Assembly (NCBI RefSeq): GCF_907164575.1
Contig: NZ_CAJQYY010000029.1
Coordinates: forward strand, 33,704-97,703
Reading direction: 5' to 3'
Source: Paraburkholderia gardini
GTDB taxonomy: Bacteria; Pseudomonadota; Gammaproteobacteria; Burkholderiales; Burkholderiaceae
Length of the DNA: 64,000 bases
Shown here: positions 51,573 to 60,698 of the stretch, piece by piece
Layout: each line of letters begins with the position of its first letter
Position numbering within the stretch: position 1 is the first letter of the stretch
The notes under the pieces: generated by a model
What the model was told of the DNA's origin: nothing
What the model saw: the letters and a program-made list of their open reading frames with translations, nothing else
Databases searched by the model: none
Program-made: the position numbers and the translations under genes

Positions 51573-52709
51573 ATGAAATACAAAACCATTGCGGCAGCCG
51601 CCGCGCTCGCCGCCAGCGGCACCGCCTTCGCGCAAAGCAGCGTCACGCTTTACGGCGTGCTCGACACCGGAATCGAACTCGTCACGCACGCCGATGCGGC
51701 GGGCGACAAGCTCATCCGCATGCCTGGCATCACGGGCTCGATGCCGTCGCGCTGGGGTGTGCGCGGCAAGGAAGATCTGGGCGGCGGTCTTGCCGCTGTC
51801 TTCACACTGGAGAACGGTTTCAACACGCGTGCCGGCGATGTAAACCAGGGCGGGCGCCTGTTCGGTCGCCAGGCATGGGTCGGACTGTCGAATCCATATG
51901 GCGCGCTGACATTTGGCCGTCAGTACACGATGACGTTCTGGGCGATCACCGATGCCGACGCGCTCGGACCGGACATCTACGGCGGCGTGGGTTCACTCGA
52001 CGCCTATATACCGAACGCGCGCAGCGACAACACGGTGGCCTATAAGGGCACCTTCGGCGGCTTTACGGCGGGCGCGACATATTCGTTCGGACGCGACTCG
52101 ACCGGTACCGGCAATTCGCCGGGGCAGGGCACGTGCGCCGGTTCGATTCCGGGTAACGCACAGGCGTGCCGTCAGTGGTCGGCGCTGCTGCGCTATGACG
52201 CGGCGTCGTTCGGCGTTGCGGCATCTTATGACGAGCAGCATGGCGGTCCGGGTGCCGCGGCGAATTTCTTCAACGGCGCCGCGCCGATTCCGCTGACGAA
52301 CAGCGGCGACAAGGACAGCCGCACGCAGCTGAACGGTTATTTCAAGGTTGGGCCGTTCAAGTTCGGCGGCGGCTGGCTGGGACGGTTTGTCGATACATCG
52401 TCGCCCGCGGTGCCTGACGTGCATTCGAATATCTATTATCTGACGGGTACGTATTTCGCCACGCCGTATGTGGTGGTGGACGGCGGCGTGTATCGCACGA
52501 TCGACAGCCGGCAGGACACGCGTGGCACGCTTGCGGCGCTGCGCGGAACGTATCTGCTGTCGAAGCAGACGAGCGTCTATTTGCAGAGCGGTTATCTCTT
52601 CAACAGCGCGAAGGCACATTACACGCTGAGCCAGGGCGGCCCCGGCACGACACCCGCCGCCGGTGTCGGCCAACTCGGCGTGATGGCGGGTATCCGGCAT
52701 ATGTTCTGA
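51573..52709 (+). CDS. Gram-negative porin at the end of the aromatic operon
   Basis: A 378-aa porin: signal peptide (IAAAAALAASGTAFAQ), SSVTLYGVLDTGIELV, WGVRGKEDLGGGLAAVFTLENGF, GRQAWVGLSN and a C-terminal Phe (GIRHMF). GGAG precedes the ATG, 59 bp after the dioxygenase. Porins at the end of catabolic clusters in Burkholderiales often serve substrate entry through the outer membrane. Confidence 0.92.
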   Translation: MKYKTIAAAAALAASGTAFAQSSVTLYGVLDTGIELVTHADAAGDKLIRMPGITGSMPSRWGVRGKEDLGGGLAAVFTLENGFNTRAGDVNQGGRLFGRQAWVGLSNPYGALTFGRQYTMTFWAITDADALGPDIYGGVGSLDAYIPNARSDNTVAYKGTFGGFTAGATYSFGRDSTGTGNSPGQGTCAGSIPGNAQACRQWSALLRYDAASFGVAASYDEQHGGPGAAANFFNGAAPIPLTNSGDKDSRTQLNGYFKVGPFKFGGGWLGRFVDTSSPAVPDVHSNIYYLTGTYFATPYVVVDGGVYRTIDSRQDTRGTLAALRGTYLLSKQTSVYLQSGYLFNSAKAHYTLSQGGPGTTPAAGVGQLGVMAGIRHMF

Positions 52710-52837
52710 TGTCGTGACGCTGGCCGTGGGCGTTTGTTAGCGCTGCGTCGCGATATGGGCGGGGTCCTGTCTGGGCGCCGCCCAATCGTGTTCTTCATGC
52801 TCTGCGCTCAAGGATAGGACTGCCACTCCTTCCGGCT

Positions 52838-53851
52838 TTAATCCGGGACCAGGCTCCTGGCCAGGTCAGGAGCATTCCCAGCACCAGCCGAGAAGCGGCG
52901 CCGATAGTCAGACGGCGTCAGACCGACAAATTTTCGGAACACGCGCCGGAAGCTACCGACGTCCTCATATCCAATGCCGGACGCGATTTCATCAACGTTC
53001 AACCGGCTAAAGACCAGCATTTCGCGCGCCCTGCAGACACGCAATCGCTGCTGGTATTCCAGCGGAGCCATATCAGTCGCCTTGACGAAGCGGCGCAGGA
53101 ACGTCCTCGGTTCCAGGCAGGCGTGCCTCGCGAGTTCCGCAACGGAAACGGTACATTCTCTTTGGCTTATCAGCCACTGTTGAGCTTTCACAATGGCGCT
53201 GTCGCCGTGCTTTAGACGCGGATCAAAATCGCTGTAGAACCGTTGTTCGCGCCCCGGCGGATCGACATTCATGTAGTGCGCCGTTTCCAGCATCACGGCG
53301 AGCCCGAGCAGCCGTTCGACCAGGCGCAATCCGAGATCGGCCCAGGCCAGAACGCCACCTGCGGTCAGCACGTCTCCGTAGTCGATCACCATGTAATCCG
53401 TCTCGACACGCACGCGGGGAAATTCCCGTGCGAACTGATCGTGGAGCGCCCAATGCGTTGTCGCCTGCCGGCCTTCCAGAAGACCGGTTCTTGCCAGGAT
53501 GAAAACGCCGCCGCAAACGGCCGCAATAATGACGCCTCTCGCATGCATCTGGCGCAACCAGGTCGTGAGCACTTTATCTCGGGCGGTATCCACCGTCGCC
53601 TGAAGATTACCTGGCAGTATCAGTACAGCAGGCTCGTACGCGCTACCTGGAGTGCTGTCGTAGGTGCAAGCGACTTCTTTCTGTGTCCTTTGCCAGTGGG
53701 TAATCCGCATCATTGCACGAGCGTTGCGTTTATCACGTCTGGCTGCGAAGTCTCCCGCGTATCGAAACAACTCTGTCAGACCATGTAAGCCAGTGAGAGA
53801 GGTGCCAGCGTCGCATACGATGCCCACCTCGTTCCGCGGTGTACTCGCCAT
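52838..53851 (-). CDS. AraC-family regulator with GATase1-like (DJ-1/PfpI) domain
   Basis: A 337-aa protein: N-terminal class I amidotransferase-like domain (EVGIVCDAGTSLTGLHGLTELF, then GVIIAAVCGGVFILARTGLLEGR with the nucleophile-elbow Cys) and a C-terminal AraC double helix-turn-helix (SVAELARHACLEPRTFLRRFV and VDEIASGIGYEDVGSFRRVFRKFVGLTPSDYRRRF). FtrA-like regulators have this layout. I start at 53851, eight residues before the first strand; Mets at 53911 and 54007 are possible. It is divergent from the hydrolase at 54033 and probably controls it. Confidence 0.88.
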   Translation of the reverse strand: MASTPRNEVGIVCDAGTSLTGLHGLTELFRYAGDFAARRDKRNARAMMRITHWQRTQKEVACTYDSTPGSAYEPAVLILPGNLQATVDTARDKVLTTWLRQMHARGVIIAAVCGGVFILARTGLLEGRQATTHWALHDQFAREFPRVRVETDYMVIDYGDVLTAGGVLAWADLGLRLVERLLGLAVMLETAHYMNVDPPGREQRFYSDFDPRLKHGDSAIVKAQQWLISQRECTVSVAELARHACLEPRTFLRRFVKATDMAPLEYQQRLRVCRAREMLVFSRLNVDEIASGIGYEDVGSFRRVFRKFVGLTPSDYRRRFSAGAGNAPDLARSLVPD

Positions 53852-54032
53852 GGCCGATTCACCTGCGCTTTTTGTCGCGTTCGCCCGTTGTTGGGCTGAT
53901 TCCCGAGGCATATGCTGGATTCCAGAGTTGAGATAGCAGATCAACGGTGTAGTCAGGAGTAGCCGCATGCCAGGGCTTCGCGTTGTGCCGCCGAGGTTAA
54001 GGCCCATTTCAATCGCAAAGGAGAAAGATTCA

Positions 54033-54890
54033 ATGACTCAGCACCGCACCAAGGAAGCGAATGCAGGAAGCGCCTATATTACCGTTGGCGACGGAACTGA
54101 AATCTATTACAAGGACTGGGGCTCAGGGCAACCGCTGGTTTTTCATCACGGGTGGCCTCTATCGTCGGACGATTGGGATGCGCAACTGATGTTCTTCCTT
54201 GCGCGCGGCTATCGCGTTATTGCTCATGACCGGCGCGGACATGGGAGATCGACACAAACAGTCAGCGGCAACGACATGGACACCTACGCATCCGATGTTG
54301 CCGAACTCGTAACCGCCCTGGATCTGAAGGATGCCGTGCATATTGGTCATTCCACTGGCGGCGGGGAAGTAATACGGTATGTGGCCCGTCATGCCAATGG
54401 AAGGGCGGTGAAGGCCGTCATTATTTCCGCGATTCCGCCGACGTTGATGAAATCGGACAGGAACCCCGACGGCGTGCCGAGGGAAGCGATCGACGGCATC
54501 CGCGACGGCACCGCTAATCATCGATCGCAGTTCTATCAAGACATCACCATGCCGTTTTACGGATACAACAGACCGGGCGCGGTCGTTTCTCAAGGGATTC
54601 GCGACAACTGGTGGCGGCAAGGGATGATGGGTGGCATTAAAGCCCACTACGACTGCATCCAGGTCTTTTCCGAAACCGAGTTCTACGACGATCTCGAGAT
54701 GATCGATATTCCTGTCCTTGTCATGCATGGAGAGGACGACCAGATTGCGCCTTTCGCGACCACCGGGGCGAAGTCGGTGAAACTGCTTCGCAGAGGTGAA
54801 TTGAAATCCTATCCGGGCCTCCCCCACGGAATGCCAACCACTCACGCGGAAATCATCAACGCGGACATCCTGGCATTTCTCAAGGGTTAG
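54033..54890 (+). CDS. Alpha/beta hydrolase, non-haem chloroperoxidase type
   Basis: A 285-aa enzyme with YYKDWGSGQPLVFHHGWPL, RVIAHDRRGHGRS, the nucleophile elbow GHSTGGG, the Asp in HGEDDQIAPF and the His in GLPHGMPTTH. These cofactor-free hydrolases show esterase and perhydrolase activity. AAAGGAG precedes ATG 54033. Strong likeness to the protein at 60699-61517 (shared YKDWGSGQP, GHGRS, GNDMD and WWRQGM) points to a paralogue pair. Confidence 0.92.
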   Translation: MTQHRTKEANAGSAYITVGDGTEIYYKDWGSGQPLVFHHGWPLSSDDWDAQLMFFLARGYRVIAHDRRGHGRSTQTVSGNDMDTYASDVAELVTALDLKDAVHIGHSTGGGEVIRYVARHANGRAVKAVIISAIPPTLMKSDRNPDGVPREAIDGIRDGTANHRSQFYQDITMPFYGYNRPGAVVSQGIRDNWWRQGMMGGIKAHYDCIQVFSETEFYDDLEMIDIPVLVMHGEDDQIAPFATTGAKSVKLLRRGELKSYPGLPHGMPTTHAEIINADILAFLKG

Positions 54891-54984
54891 TCACTCAACA
54901 GTCGACGGTATTGGCCGAATCCAGAACAGGTGACCCGGCTCGGCCCCTGCCGCGCGAATGCATGATCTACGAGGAGACGCTTTC

Positions 54985-55686
54985 ATGGGTGAATACAGAC
55001 AGCTGGATGCGGTCGGAAGTGCTTTTGGGGTTTTTATCGAATGGCCCAGGACAATGCCTGCTCCCGTCGTGGTGGTGTTGCACGAAGTGTTTGGCGTAAA
55101 CGAAGACATGCGGCAATCATGCCGTGAATTTGCCGAGCAGGGGTTTATCGCCCTCTGTCCCGATCTCTTCTGGAGGCAGGAGCCTGGGCTCGATCTCAAT
55201 CACTGGTCGGACGAAGAGTGGAAGAAGGGGCTGGCACTTTATGAAGCATACGATTTCGATCAGGGCGTGCTGGATGTAGCAGCCGTGGTTGCAATGGGAC
55301 GTTCGCTGCCGGAGGGCAACGGAAAGGTCGGTGTAATGGGCTACTGCCTTGGCGGCCTGATGGCATTCCTGACAGCGGCGCGTTCACGTGTGGACGCCGC
55401 CGTGGCGTATTACGGGGGTGGCACGCAAAACTACCTCGGCGACGCACACACTCTTCAGTCGCCTATGATCATGCATCTCGGCACCCAGGACGAGTTCATA
55501 TCGCCGGAAGCACAGGATGCGATCAAGACAGCATTGAAGGATAGAGACAATGTGACGATCTACGGGTATCCCGGTTGCAGTCATGCGTTCGCAAGACATA
55601 CAGGTACGCACTATGATGCGTCGGCTGCGGAGCTCGCCAATAGGCGCACCTATGAGTTTTTGCGAAGACAACTAATGGCGAATTAA
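54985..55686 (+). CDS. Dienelactone hydrolase-family protein
   Basis: A 233-aa alpha/beta hydrolase with the family triad: C121 in GYCLGG, D169 in GTQDEF and H200 in CSHAFAR; HEVFGVNEDM holds the Glu that activates the Cys. Dienelactone hydrolases open lactones in chlorocatechol breakdown, though many homologues act elsewhere. GAGGAG precedes ATG 54985; an in-frame Met at 54958 has none. It follows the chloroperoxidase-like gene by 94 bp and probably shares its promoter. Confidence 0.9.
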   Translation: MGEYRQLDAVGSAFGVFIEWPRTMPAPVVVVLHEVFGVNEDMRQSCREFAEQGFIALCPDLFWRQEPGLDLNHWSDEEWKKGLALYEAYDFDQGVLDVAAVVAMGRSLPEGNGKVGVMGYCLGGLMAFLTAARSRVDAAVAYYGGGTQNYLGDAHTLQSPMIMHLGTQDEFISPEAQDAIKTALKDRDNVTIYGYPGCSHAFARHTGTHYDASAAELANRRTYEFLRRQLMAN

Positions 55687-55804
55687 CCTCGAATGCCGAG
55701 CGCGAAGGTATGTCGTCGATCGGCAGTCGGGTATCACCGGGGTAGACCATCTGCCGACAGCGATCCTGCCGCCGGACGAATATCGTTTTCGGTCTCAATC
55801 AAGG

Positions 55805-56944
55805 CTAAGGCTCGAGTAACGCTCCGGATCGAAGCGATACACGTCCCACGATCTTCGCGACGATTTCCCCGCGCGGCACGAAGCGGATCAGCGTTCGGGA
55901 AGCGACGATTCCGTCGGTTCTGGTGCGAATTGCCATTGCCGATCCGAGCGGGTCGTCCGCGCCCGGATCGACGATTTCCGCGATGACGGTGCCGCGCGAC
56001 ACATATGCACCGAGCGGCACCTTGTAGTTGACGATTCCGCCTCGCGGCGCGATGAGAAGGTCGGTCGCAGCGAGGCTTGTGGCCTCGCATAATGATTCCG
56101 GAAGTGGCCCGGGATCGCCGGCGACCGCGCCGCGGCGCCTCAGGAATTTGAGCAGGGCATCTGCGTCACCCGACGCGAACGCCTCACCGACGTCACCTTG
56201 TCCGCGCAATTCCAGCGTCACGGAGTGGCAACCGATCGGGATTGGAAACAGATGACCCAGTTCTTTTCGCACGCGCTCCCACGTGCCGGTAAACAGATCG
56301 GTAGACGTGCCTGCGTCTTGCGTACCGTCCTCAAGGAGAACCGCTTCGCATCCAGTTTGCGCACAGAGATCGGAGACATCCGGCCATATCGATTCATACG
56401 TATAGGCATGCATGATCGCGTCGCGGTCGCAGTGGATGTCGATGGCCACGTCGGCATCGAAAGACAGCTGAAGCGCTGTTTTCTTGATCTTCTGAACTTC
56501 GCTTCCTTCGGGCAGTTCATCGGCATGCTCGCCGATGATGCGCCGCAGCGCATGCAGGTTTGCTATTTCGTCGGCCCCCAGTGCGAGTCGCGCATCCGCT
56601 GCCACGCTTTTTCCGATCGAGGGCCAGTGGCGATTGAAGTTGCCTTCACCACCCAGATCATTTCTGCCCACGAGTACGCCGTTGATCCAGCCGGCCGCGC
56701 CAACAGGATTGACGAACGGAACCAGCACGACTTCGCCGCGAATTTCGCCGCGCGCGTCACATTCATCAAGGCGCCTTGCCAGGTGCGAAAGCGCGAGCAT
56801 GCCGGGTATTTCCTCGGCATGGAGACCCGCCTGCAGGTAAATCTTCGGCCGGGCGCCACGGGTCCCGTATCGATGTACGGTAATGTGGCGGCTGGTTGAA
56901 GGAAAACCAGCCTCGAGATCGATTCGTTCTATTTCTTTCGTCAT
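55805..56944 (-). CDS. Succinylglutamate desuccinylase/aspartoacylase-family deacylase
   Basis: A 379-aa zinc enzyme of the M14-like AstE/AspA family: H42 and E45 in GLHAEEIPG, a third ligand His in IDIHCDRD, and the catalytic Glu region VTLELRGQGDVG. The C-terminal 80 residues are a beta domain (GGIVNYKVPLGAYVSRGTVIAEIVDP). It removes acyl groups from amino-acid conjugates; the substrate is not evident. Start at 56944; the frame extends 13 codons more. It lies 54 bp after the unknown gene at 56999 on the same strand, and both likely form an operon. Confidence 0.88.
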   Translation of the reverse strand: MTKEIERIDLEAGFPSTSRHITVHRYGTRGARPKIYLQAGLHAEEIPGMLALSHLARRLDECDARGEIRGEVVLVPFVNPVGAAGWINGVLVGRNDLGGEGNFNRHWPSIGKSVAADARLALGADEIANLHALRRIIGEHADELPEGSEVQKIKKTALQLSFDADVAIDIHCDRDAIMHAYTYESIWPDVSDLCAQTGCEAVLLEDGTQDAGTSTDLFTGTWERVRKELGHLFPIPIGCHSVTLELRGQGDVGEAFASGDADALLKFLRRRGAVAGDPGPLPESLCEATSLAATDLLIAPRGGIVNYKVPLGAYVSRGTVIAEIVDPGADDPLGSAMAIRTRTDGIVASRTLIRFVPRGEIVAKIVGRVSLRSGALLEP

Positions 56945-56998
56945 CGGGTTAGCGCGTCGATTGCATCGACCTTCGACAGTCAACTGTACGGCGCGTCT

Positions 56999-57715
56999 TT
57001 ACGCGTAGAACTCGTAGAATGCCTCGACCGGTGCCGGGACGGCAAGCGGCTGCAGCGGAAAACATCGTGCAAGGTCGTCAACATGGGTCTGATCGCAAAC
57101 CCGTCGCGCGAACAACATCGCGGCGTCTTTTCTGACCCCACCGTGGCGATTCAAAAACTGTCCCCACAGTGGCATGTTGCGAAACCTGTTTGTGGCCACT
57201 GTCGCTGCGCTAATGTATGACTCGGGAAACAGTCGTCTGTAGGCAGTCAGGTTGTAGAGCCACGAGACGCCAGCTATCTGCCTGACATCTCCCTGCTGCG
57301 CGCGGACGTGCTGCACGAGCGAAGTGAGCTCAGATAGCCGTGACGACACGCGTTCGTCGCTCAAGGGTCCATGCCAGTGCCGGTTCGCGTTATGGAAATG
57401 AAGCCTGATCTGACCGGGCTCACCCAACGCATACGAGAAACAGCCGAACGTCGCGATAACCGATGCCGGCTGGACACGATGCGGTCGGTGGCGGTAAAAA
57501 TGATAAGTCCAATCGCCAGGATCAATGTTGTCTCTCAGCCCGGCAAGGTATGCCGACCAAACCGGATTGTCGCGATCGAATTCCCGATCGGCAACGAACC
57601 GCACATAGAGATTCGTGTAGTCGAGGAGGGCTTCGTTCAGCGGCATGCTCCTCAACTCCGCGGCTCTTCGCGCGAAAAGAAGCTGAAGATCAAAAAATTC
57701 CCTCGCGTAGGTCAT
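56999..57715 (-). CDS. Conserved-looking hypothetical protein (238 aa)
   Basis: No family recognised. The sequence is rich in Arg, His, Tyr and Trp (DWTYHFYRHRPHRV, LHFHNANRHWHGPLS, SWLYNLTAYRRLFPES) and has no membrane segment or signal peptide, suggesting a soluble globular protein, possibly metal- or nucleotide-binding. First gene of a two-gene operon with the AstE/AspA-like deacylase, so it may act on the same conjugate. Confidence 0.7.
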   Translation of the reverse strand: MTYAREFFDLQLLFARRAAELRSMPLNEALLDYTNLYVRFVADREFDRDNPVWSAYLAGLRDNIDPGDWTYHFYRHRPHRVQPASVIATFGCFSYALGEPGQIRLHFHNANRHWHGPLSDERVSSRLSELTSLVQHVRAQQGDVRQIAGVSWLYNLTAYRRLFPESYISAATVATNRFRNMPLWGQFLNRHGGVRKDAAMLFARRVCDQTHVDDLARCFPLQPLAVPAPVEAFYEFYA

Positions 57716-58012
57716 GTTAATAGCGTTCCGTCAGACGTCTCTTGTGGTTCCGGGCGTGACGATTGTCGCCAATCCGCGGGCGGCCGTCGAATGTCAGAAA
57801 CTGCCGCACTGAGTCCGACGGTGACCGGTTTAGTCCGACTCGCTCTGCCGCCCGGACTGGTGCTACCGCAACAGCTGCTTAAGGTGCAACAATCATCGTG
57901 GGGTTCCGGCGGGTGGGTCGGGAGGTTTCGGCTCCGTATTCCGTAGCGGGCCCCGAATCTGGATCAAATTGCTGCCGCTGTGCTGCGGCGCCTGAATGGA
58001 CGGAGACGTCAT

Positions 58013-58321
58013 ATGAAGAACTCACCATGGATGTGGCCGATGCTTCCCACGCTGGTTTTATTGCTCGCTGGCTGCGCGGCGGGCAGCATGTCGCAAAACG
58101 TGACGCACTTGAGCGCATTGCAATGTCGCGATCTGGCTGAGCTCAGGAACAACGCACCTCCGACGCCGGAGCGAAATCGCAGCGAACTGGCGGCTTTACG
58201 GAAAGCGGGCTACGACCCATCAATACGGTTCGACCCGTACTACCCCGAGGATCTGCAGGCGGCACAGCGCCAGGTCGACCGCTGGTTCCAGGCGGAATGC
58301 CAGCAGGCGCCGCCCGCCTGA
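58013..58321 (+). CDS. Small lipoprotein, possibly DUF4148-like
   Basis: A 102-aa protein with a lipobox (LLLAGCAAG) after a hydrophobic helix. The mature part has a short conserved-looking C-terminus (LAALRKAGYDPSIRFDPYYPEDLQAAQRQVD) reminiscent of the Burkholderiales DUF4148 proteins. GGAGACG precedes ATG 58013. The 297 bp before it hold no gene that I can support. Confidence 0.7.
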   Translation: MKNSPWMWPMLPTLVLLLAGCAAGSMSQNVTHLSALQCRDLAELRNNAPPTPERNRSELAALRKAGYDPSIRFDPYYPEDLQAAQRQVDRWFQAECQQAPPA

Positions 58322-58411
58322 AGTCAGACTCGTTTGAGCTTGAGCTTTCTTTGGTCGACCTGTTGAAGCGAAAAAGTCTGGAAAACGAATCGAAGCGGCA
58401 AACGGCAACGC

Positions 58412-58927
58412 CTATGCCAGCTGCAGATCCCACAACACATCGAGTACGTGTTGCGTGGAACGTTCAACGTACCCCGCACGATGTGCAATGCCTAGCCTGC
58501 GCCACAACGCCGGGCGTAGCGGACGCATGACGATGCGCCTGTCGGGTAACGGCGTAGTGGCCTCATGGGGCAACAGCGCTGCGCCGTAACCTGCCGCTAC
58601 CAGACTCTTGATCGCGTCGTTGTAGTTGAGCTGAATGCGCGGCGCGGGATGGCGCCCCGCGGTCGCGAACCACTCCGCGGTCAGACGCGAGAGACGCGTG
58701 GTCGCGTCATTGAGAATGAGAGGTTGGGCGGCGAGCCATTCGGGCGTGACACGGGCCGGACAACGCCAGTGCGCCGGCACAAAGGCCATGACGGGGTCGC
58801 GGCGCCAGGGCTTGATCACGAGTCCAGCCACCGGGGGCTGAGGTAGTGCGACCAGCCCGACATCCAGCGTTCCATCCGCCAGTCGGGACAGCGTTTCGTG
58901 CGAAGTGAGTACTGCAATCTGAATGTC
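58412..58927 (-). pseudogene. LysR regulator truncated at the 5' end
   Basis: The frame gives only the C-terminal part of a LysR sensor domain: SHETLSRLADGTLDVGLVALPQPP, then LVIKPWRRDPVMAFVP and SLVAAGYGAALLP. The DNA-binding domain and about the first 100 residues are missing; the remnant starts immediately after the vapC stop codon. A GTG at 58831 could start a 139-aa piece. It appears to have been cut by arrival of the vapBC pair. Confidence 0.8.
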
Positions 58928-59308
58928 CTAATGCAGCGTCGGCCGATGCGCGATGCCAAATCTCCCAGCCAGGTCCGCGAGTCGCCTATCAAGCGTCCAC
59001 AGCTCAGCGCCTGGCGTGATGAGCGTAGACGCCAGTAACGACATGTCCACCAACCCACACCCAAGCCCATACAGCTTTTCACGCTCAATGAACTCCATTA
59101 CCTCGCTCAGACTCGCCTGATTGCACGGCTGCAAAAGACCGATGCTGGCCAGCGTCTGGATGCGCGGCGCTGGGGGTGTTCCGCACGCGATTTCGCCTAT
59201 GACCATCGGGTGAGTAAGGGCGAGGTCCAGCTCGATCAGGTCAACCAGCGCGTCATTGCCGTTTCGGAAGTGGTCTACCCATACCGATGTGTCGATGAGC
59301 ACACTCAT
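58928..59308 (-). CDS. vapC: VapC-type PIN-domain toxin
   Basis: A 126-aa PIN ribonuclease with acidic metal residues in MSVLIDTSVWVDHF (D6), VIGEIACG (Glu), GCGLVDMSLLA (Asp) and LWTLDRRL (Asp). It cleaves RNA and is neutralised by VapB. Its ATG overlaps the vapB stop (59305-59308), the standard layout. Its stop abuts the remains of a LysR gene. Confidence 0.93.
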   Translation of the reverse strand: MSVLIDTSVWVDHFRNGNDALVDLIELDLALTHPMVIGEIACGTPPAPRIQTLASIGLLQPCNQASLSEVMEFIEREKLYGLGCGLVDMSLLASTLITPGAELWTLDRRLADLAGRFGIAHRPTLH

Positions 59309-59511
59309 TGCGAACCTGGCTCCGAGCGGCGACGTGACACGTCCTGCATGTCAGGCATGGTGCCGCCGAGCGCTGCCAGGCGTTTGGCGGCCTGCACCCG
59401 CACGAAGGTCTTGATGGCTTCGCGAAAAATGTCCGACTTATCCATGTCGGGGTCCGCCACTTCCAGGGCCTTTTCGTAAAGGGCGTCGTCAATGGTGACA
59501 GTTGTGCGCAT
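59305..59511 (-). CDS. vapB: VapB-type antitoxin
   Basis: A 68-aa antitoxin: ribbon-helix-helix-like start (MRTTVTIDDALYEKALEVAD) and a C-terminal tail (AAKRLAALGGTMPDM) that binds the toxin. It precedes vapC with a four-base overlap. A perfect 7-bp inverted repeat 19 bp upstream is the likely autoregulatory operator. Confidence 0.92.
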   Translation of the reverse strand: MRTTVTIDDALYEKALEVADPDMDKSDIFREAIKTFVRVQAAKRLAALGGTMPDMQDVSRRRSEPGSQ

Positions 59512-59529
59512 AAGAAAGTCCTCGCATCA

Positions 59530-59545
59530 ATAATGACATCATTAT
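59530..59545. promoter_or_regulatory. vapBC operator palindrome
   Basis: ATAATGA-CA-TCATTAT, perfect arms, 19 bp before the vapB start on the minus strand, in an AT-rich stretch. VapBC complexes usually bind such sites to repress their own operon. Confidence 0.6.
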
Positions 59546-59761
59546 GCTTCAATATGTGCATCTCAACAAGCGGCGTCGTGTTGCAAAACTCCTAAGTTTT
59601 GCAACATTCCGCCCCGGCCGCCGCAGTCGCGCTTTGATCGCTCTGCTTACTCTCAAAAAAGTGAAGGGCAATCCACGACCCGAAGCGGGCGTTCGATACA
59701 CGACCGGCTCATTGTCTCTTGCTGAAGGTATACCGCTCGCCCCGAGCGGTATCGGCGATCT

Positions 59762-60166
59762 TTACGGTTTAACCCGATGATCCGTGAATTCATAGTCGGC
59801 CATGCAATCGGCCGAAGGGTCTCGCTCAACAGCGGAAACATGAACGGTATCGTTGTCTATGAAAGTGTAGGTGTAGAGATCGGAGGTAGGAACTCCCTCA
59901 GTGATGAGTGAAATCTTGTCGCCCTTTGTTTCCCACTGTCCCCGCTCCTCATTCAAAAGCTGAGTCTTTTCGGGATTTTTATAGAATGAAATTTCGAACT
60001 TTCCGTCCGATGATCTTTTCATAGTCCACGCCATATAGGAACATTTTCCATCCTTATCTCTCTCACCCTGCCAGTTGCCAACCATACGATCATCGAGGGC
60101 CGAAGCGAGATTAGATACAGAGAGAAGAACCGCAATGAGCAAGAAATTTCGAATCGTGAGTTTCAT
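59762..60166 (-). CDS. Secreted hypothetical protein (134 aa)
   Basis: A signal peptide (NFLLIAVLLSVSNLASA) and a mature lipocalin-like beta-rich part (MVGNWQGERDKDGKCSYMAW, FEISFYKNPEKTQLLNEERGQWETKGDKI). Two Cys may form a disulfide. Codon use is markedly AT-richer than neighbours, suggesting transfer. No family recognised. Start at 60166 gives the signal peptide; no good ribosome site. Confidence 0.7.
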   Translation of the reverse strand: MKLTIRNFLLIAVLLSVSNLASALDDRMVGNWQGERDKDGKCSYMAWTMKRSSDGKFEISFYKNPEKTQLLNEERGQWETKGDKISLITEGVPTSDLYTYTFIDNDTVHVSAVERDPSADCMADYEFTDHRVKP

Positions 60167-60698
60167 AGTAGCGATTTTCAATAATGGATAAGAGCTATAC
60201 CGCCTGAATCGAGCTGCGCCGCAAGCGGATCGAATCACTGTCGCCGCCGATTCCGTTTCGATCGGGATGCCGAGATCCTTTTGAGAGCCGACGGCTCCAC
60301 GACCTAATCCTGAAATTCCGAGCGATTGCGACCTCGATGCGCCGGATCGCCGCTTCTAACGTTGCAGCTTTTCCCGGATACGTTGGACGCCCCGTCCGTA
60401 CCTCGAACATGGGGCGATAACACCGGTTCTACGGCAACTAGGCGTGAAACTTGAGGGGGCGAACGACCGGTCTCGGACGGGCCTCTGCCGTCTGACTGTC
60501 CTGTCGACACTTCTGGCGAACGACGCCTTATGGCCGGACAGAGCCCGACGGCGGCCGGCTCAGGACGACCCTTTGCTGCCGGTCGTCCAAGTACGGGGAT
60601 ATGGCAGGTTGTGGACCCTAAGCAGACGCCTAGGCCGAGTGGCACACCGGTGGAGCGCGCCACTCGAATTGCCTGGATCTGGTTCGGGCTAGCGTCCG
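60167..60698. other. 532-bp gap with no recognisable gene
   Basis: Open frames on both strands here are Arg/Pro/Gly-rich and lack ribosome sites. No RNA gene, inverted repeat of note or mobile-element end was seen. The stretch may be decayed coding DNA between the secreted protein gene and the hydrolase. Confidence 0.5.

Noticed and set aside
60304..60692. Open frames on both strands before the second hydrolase
   Set aside because: Low-complexity Arg/Pro/Gly composition, no ribosome sites, no similarity recognised.
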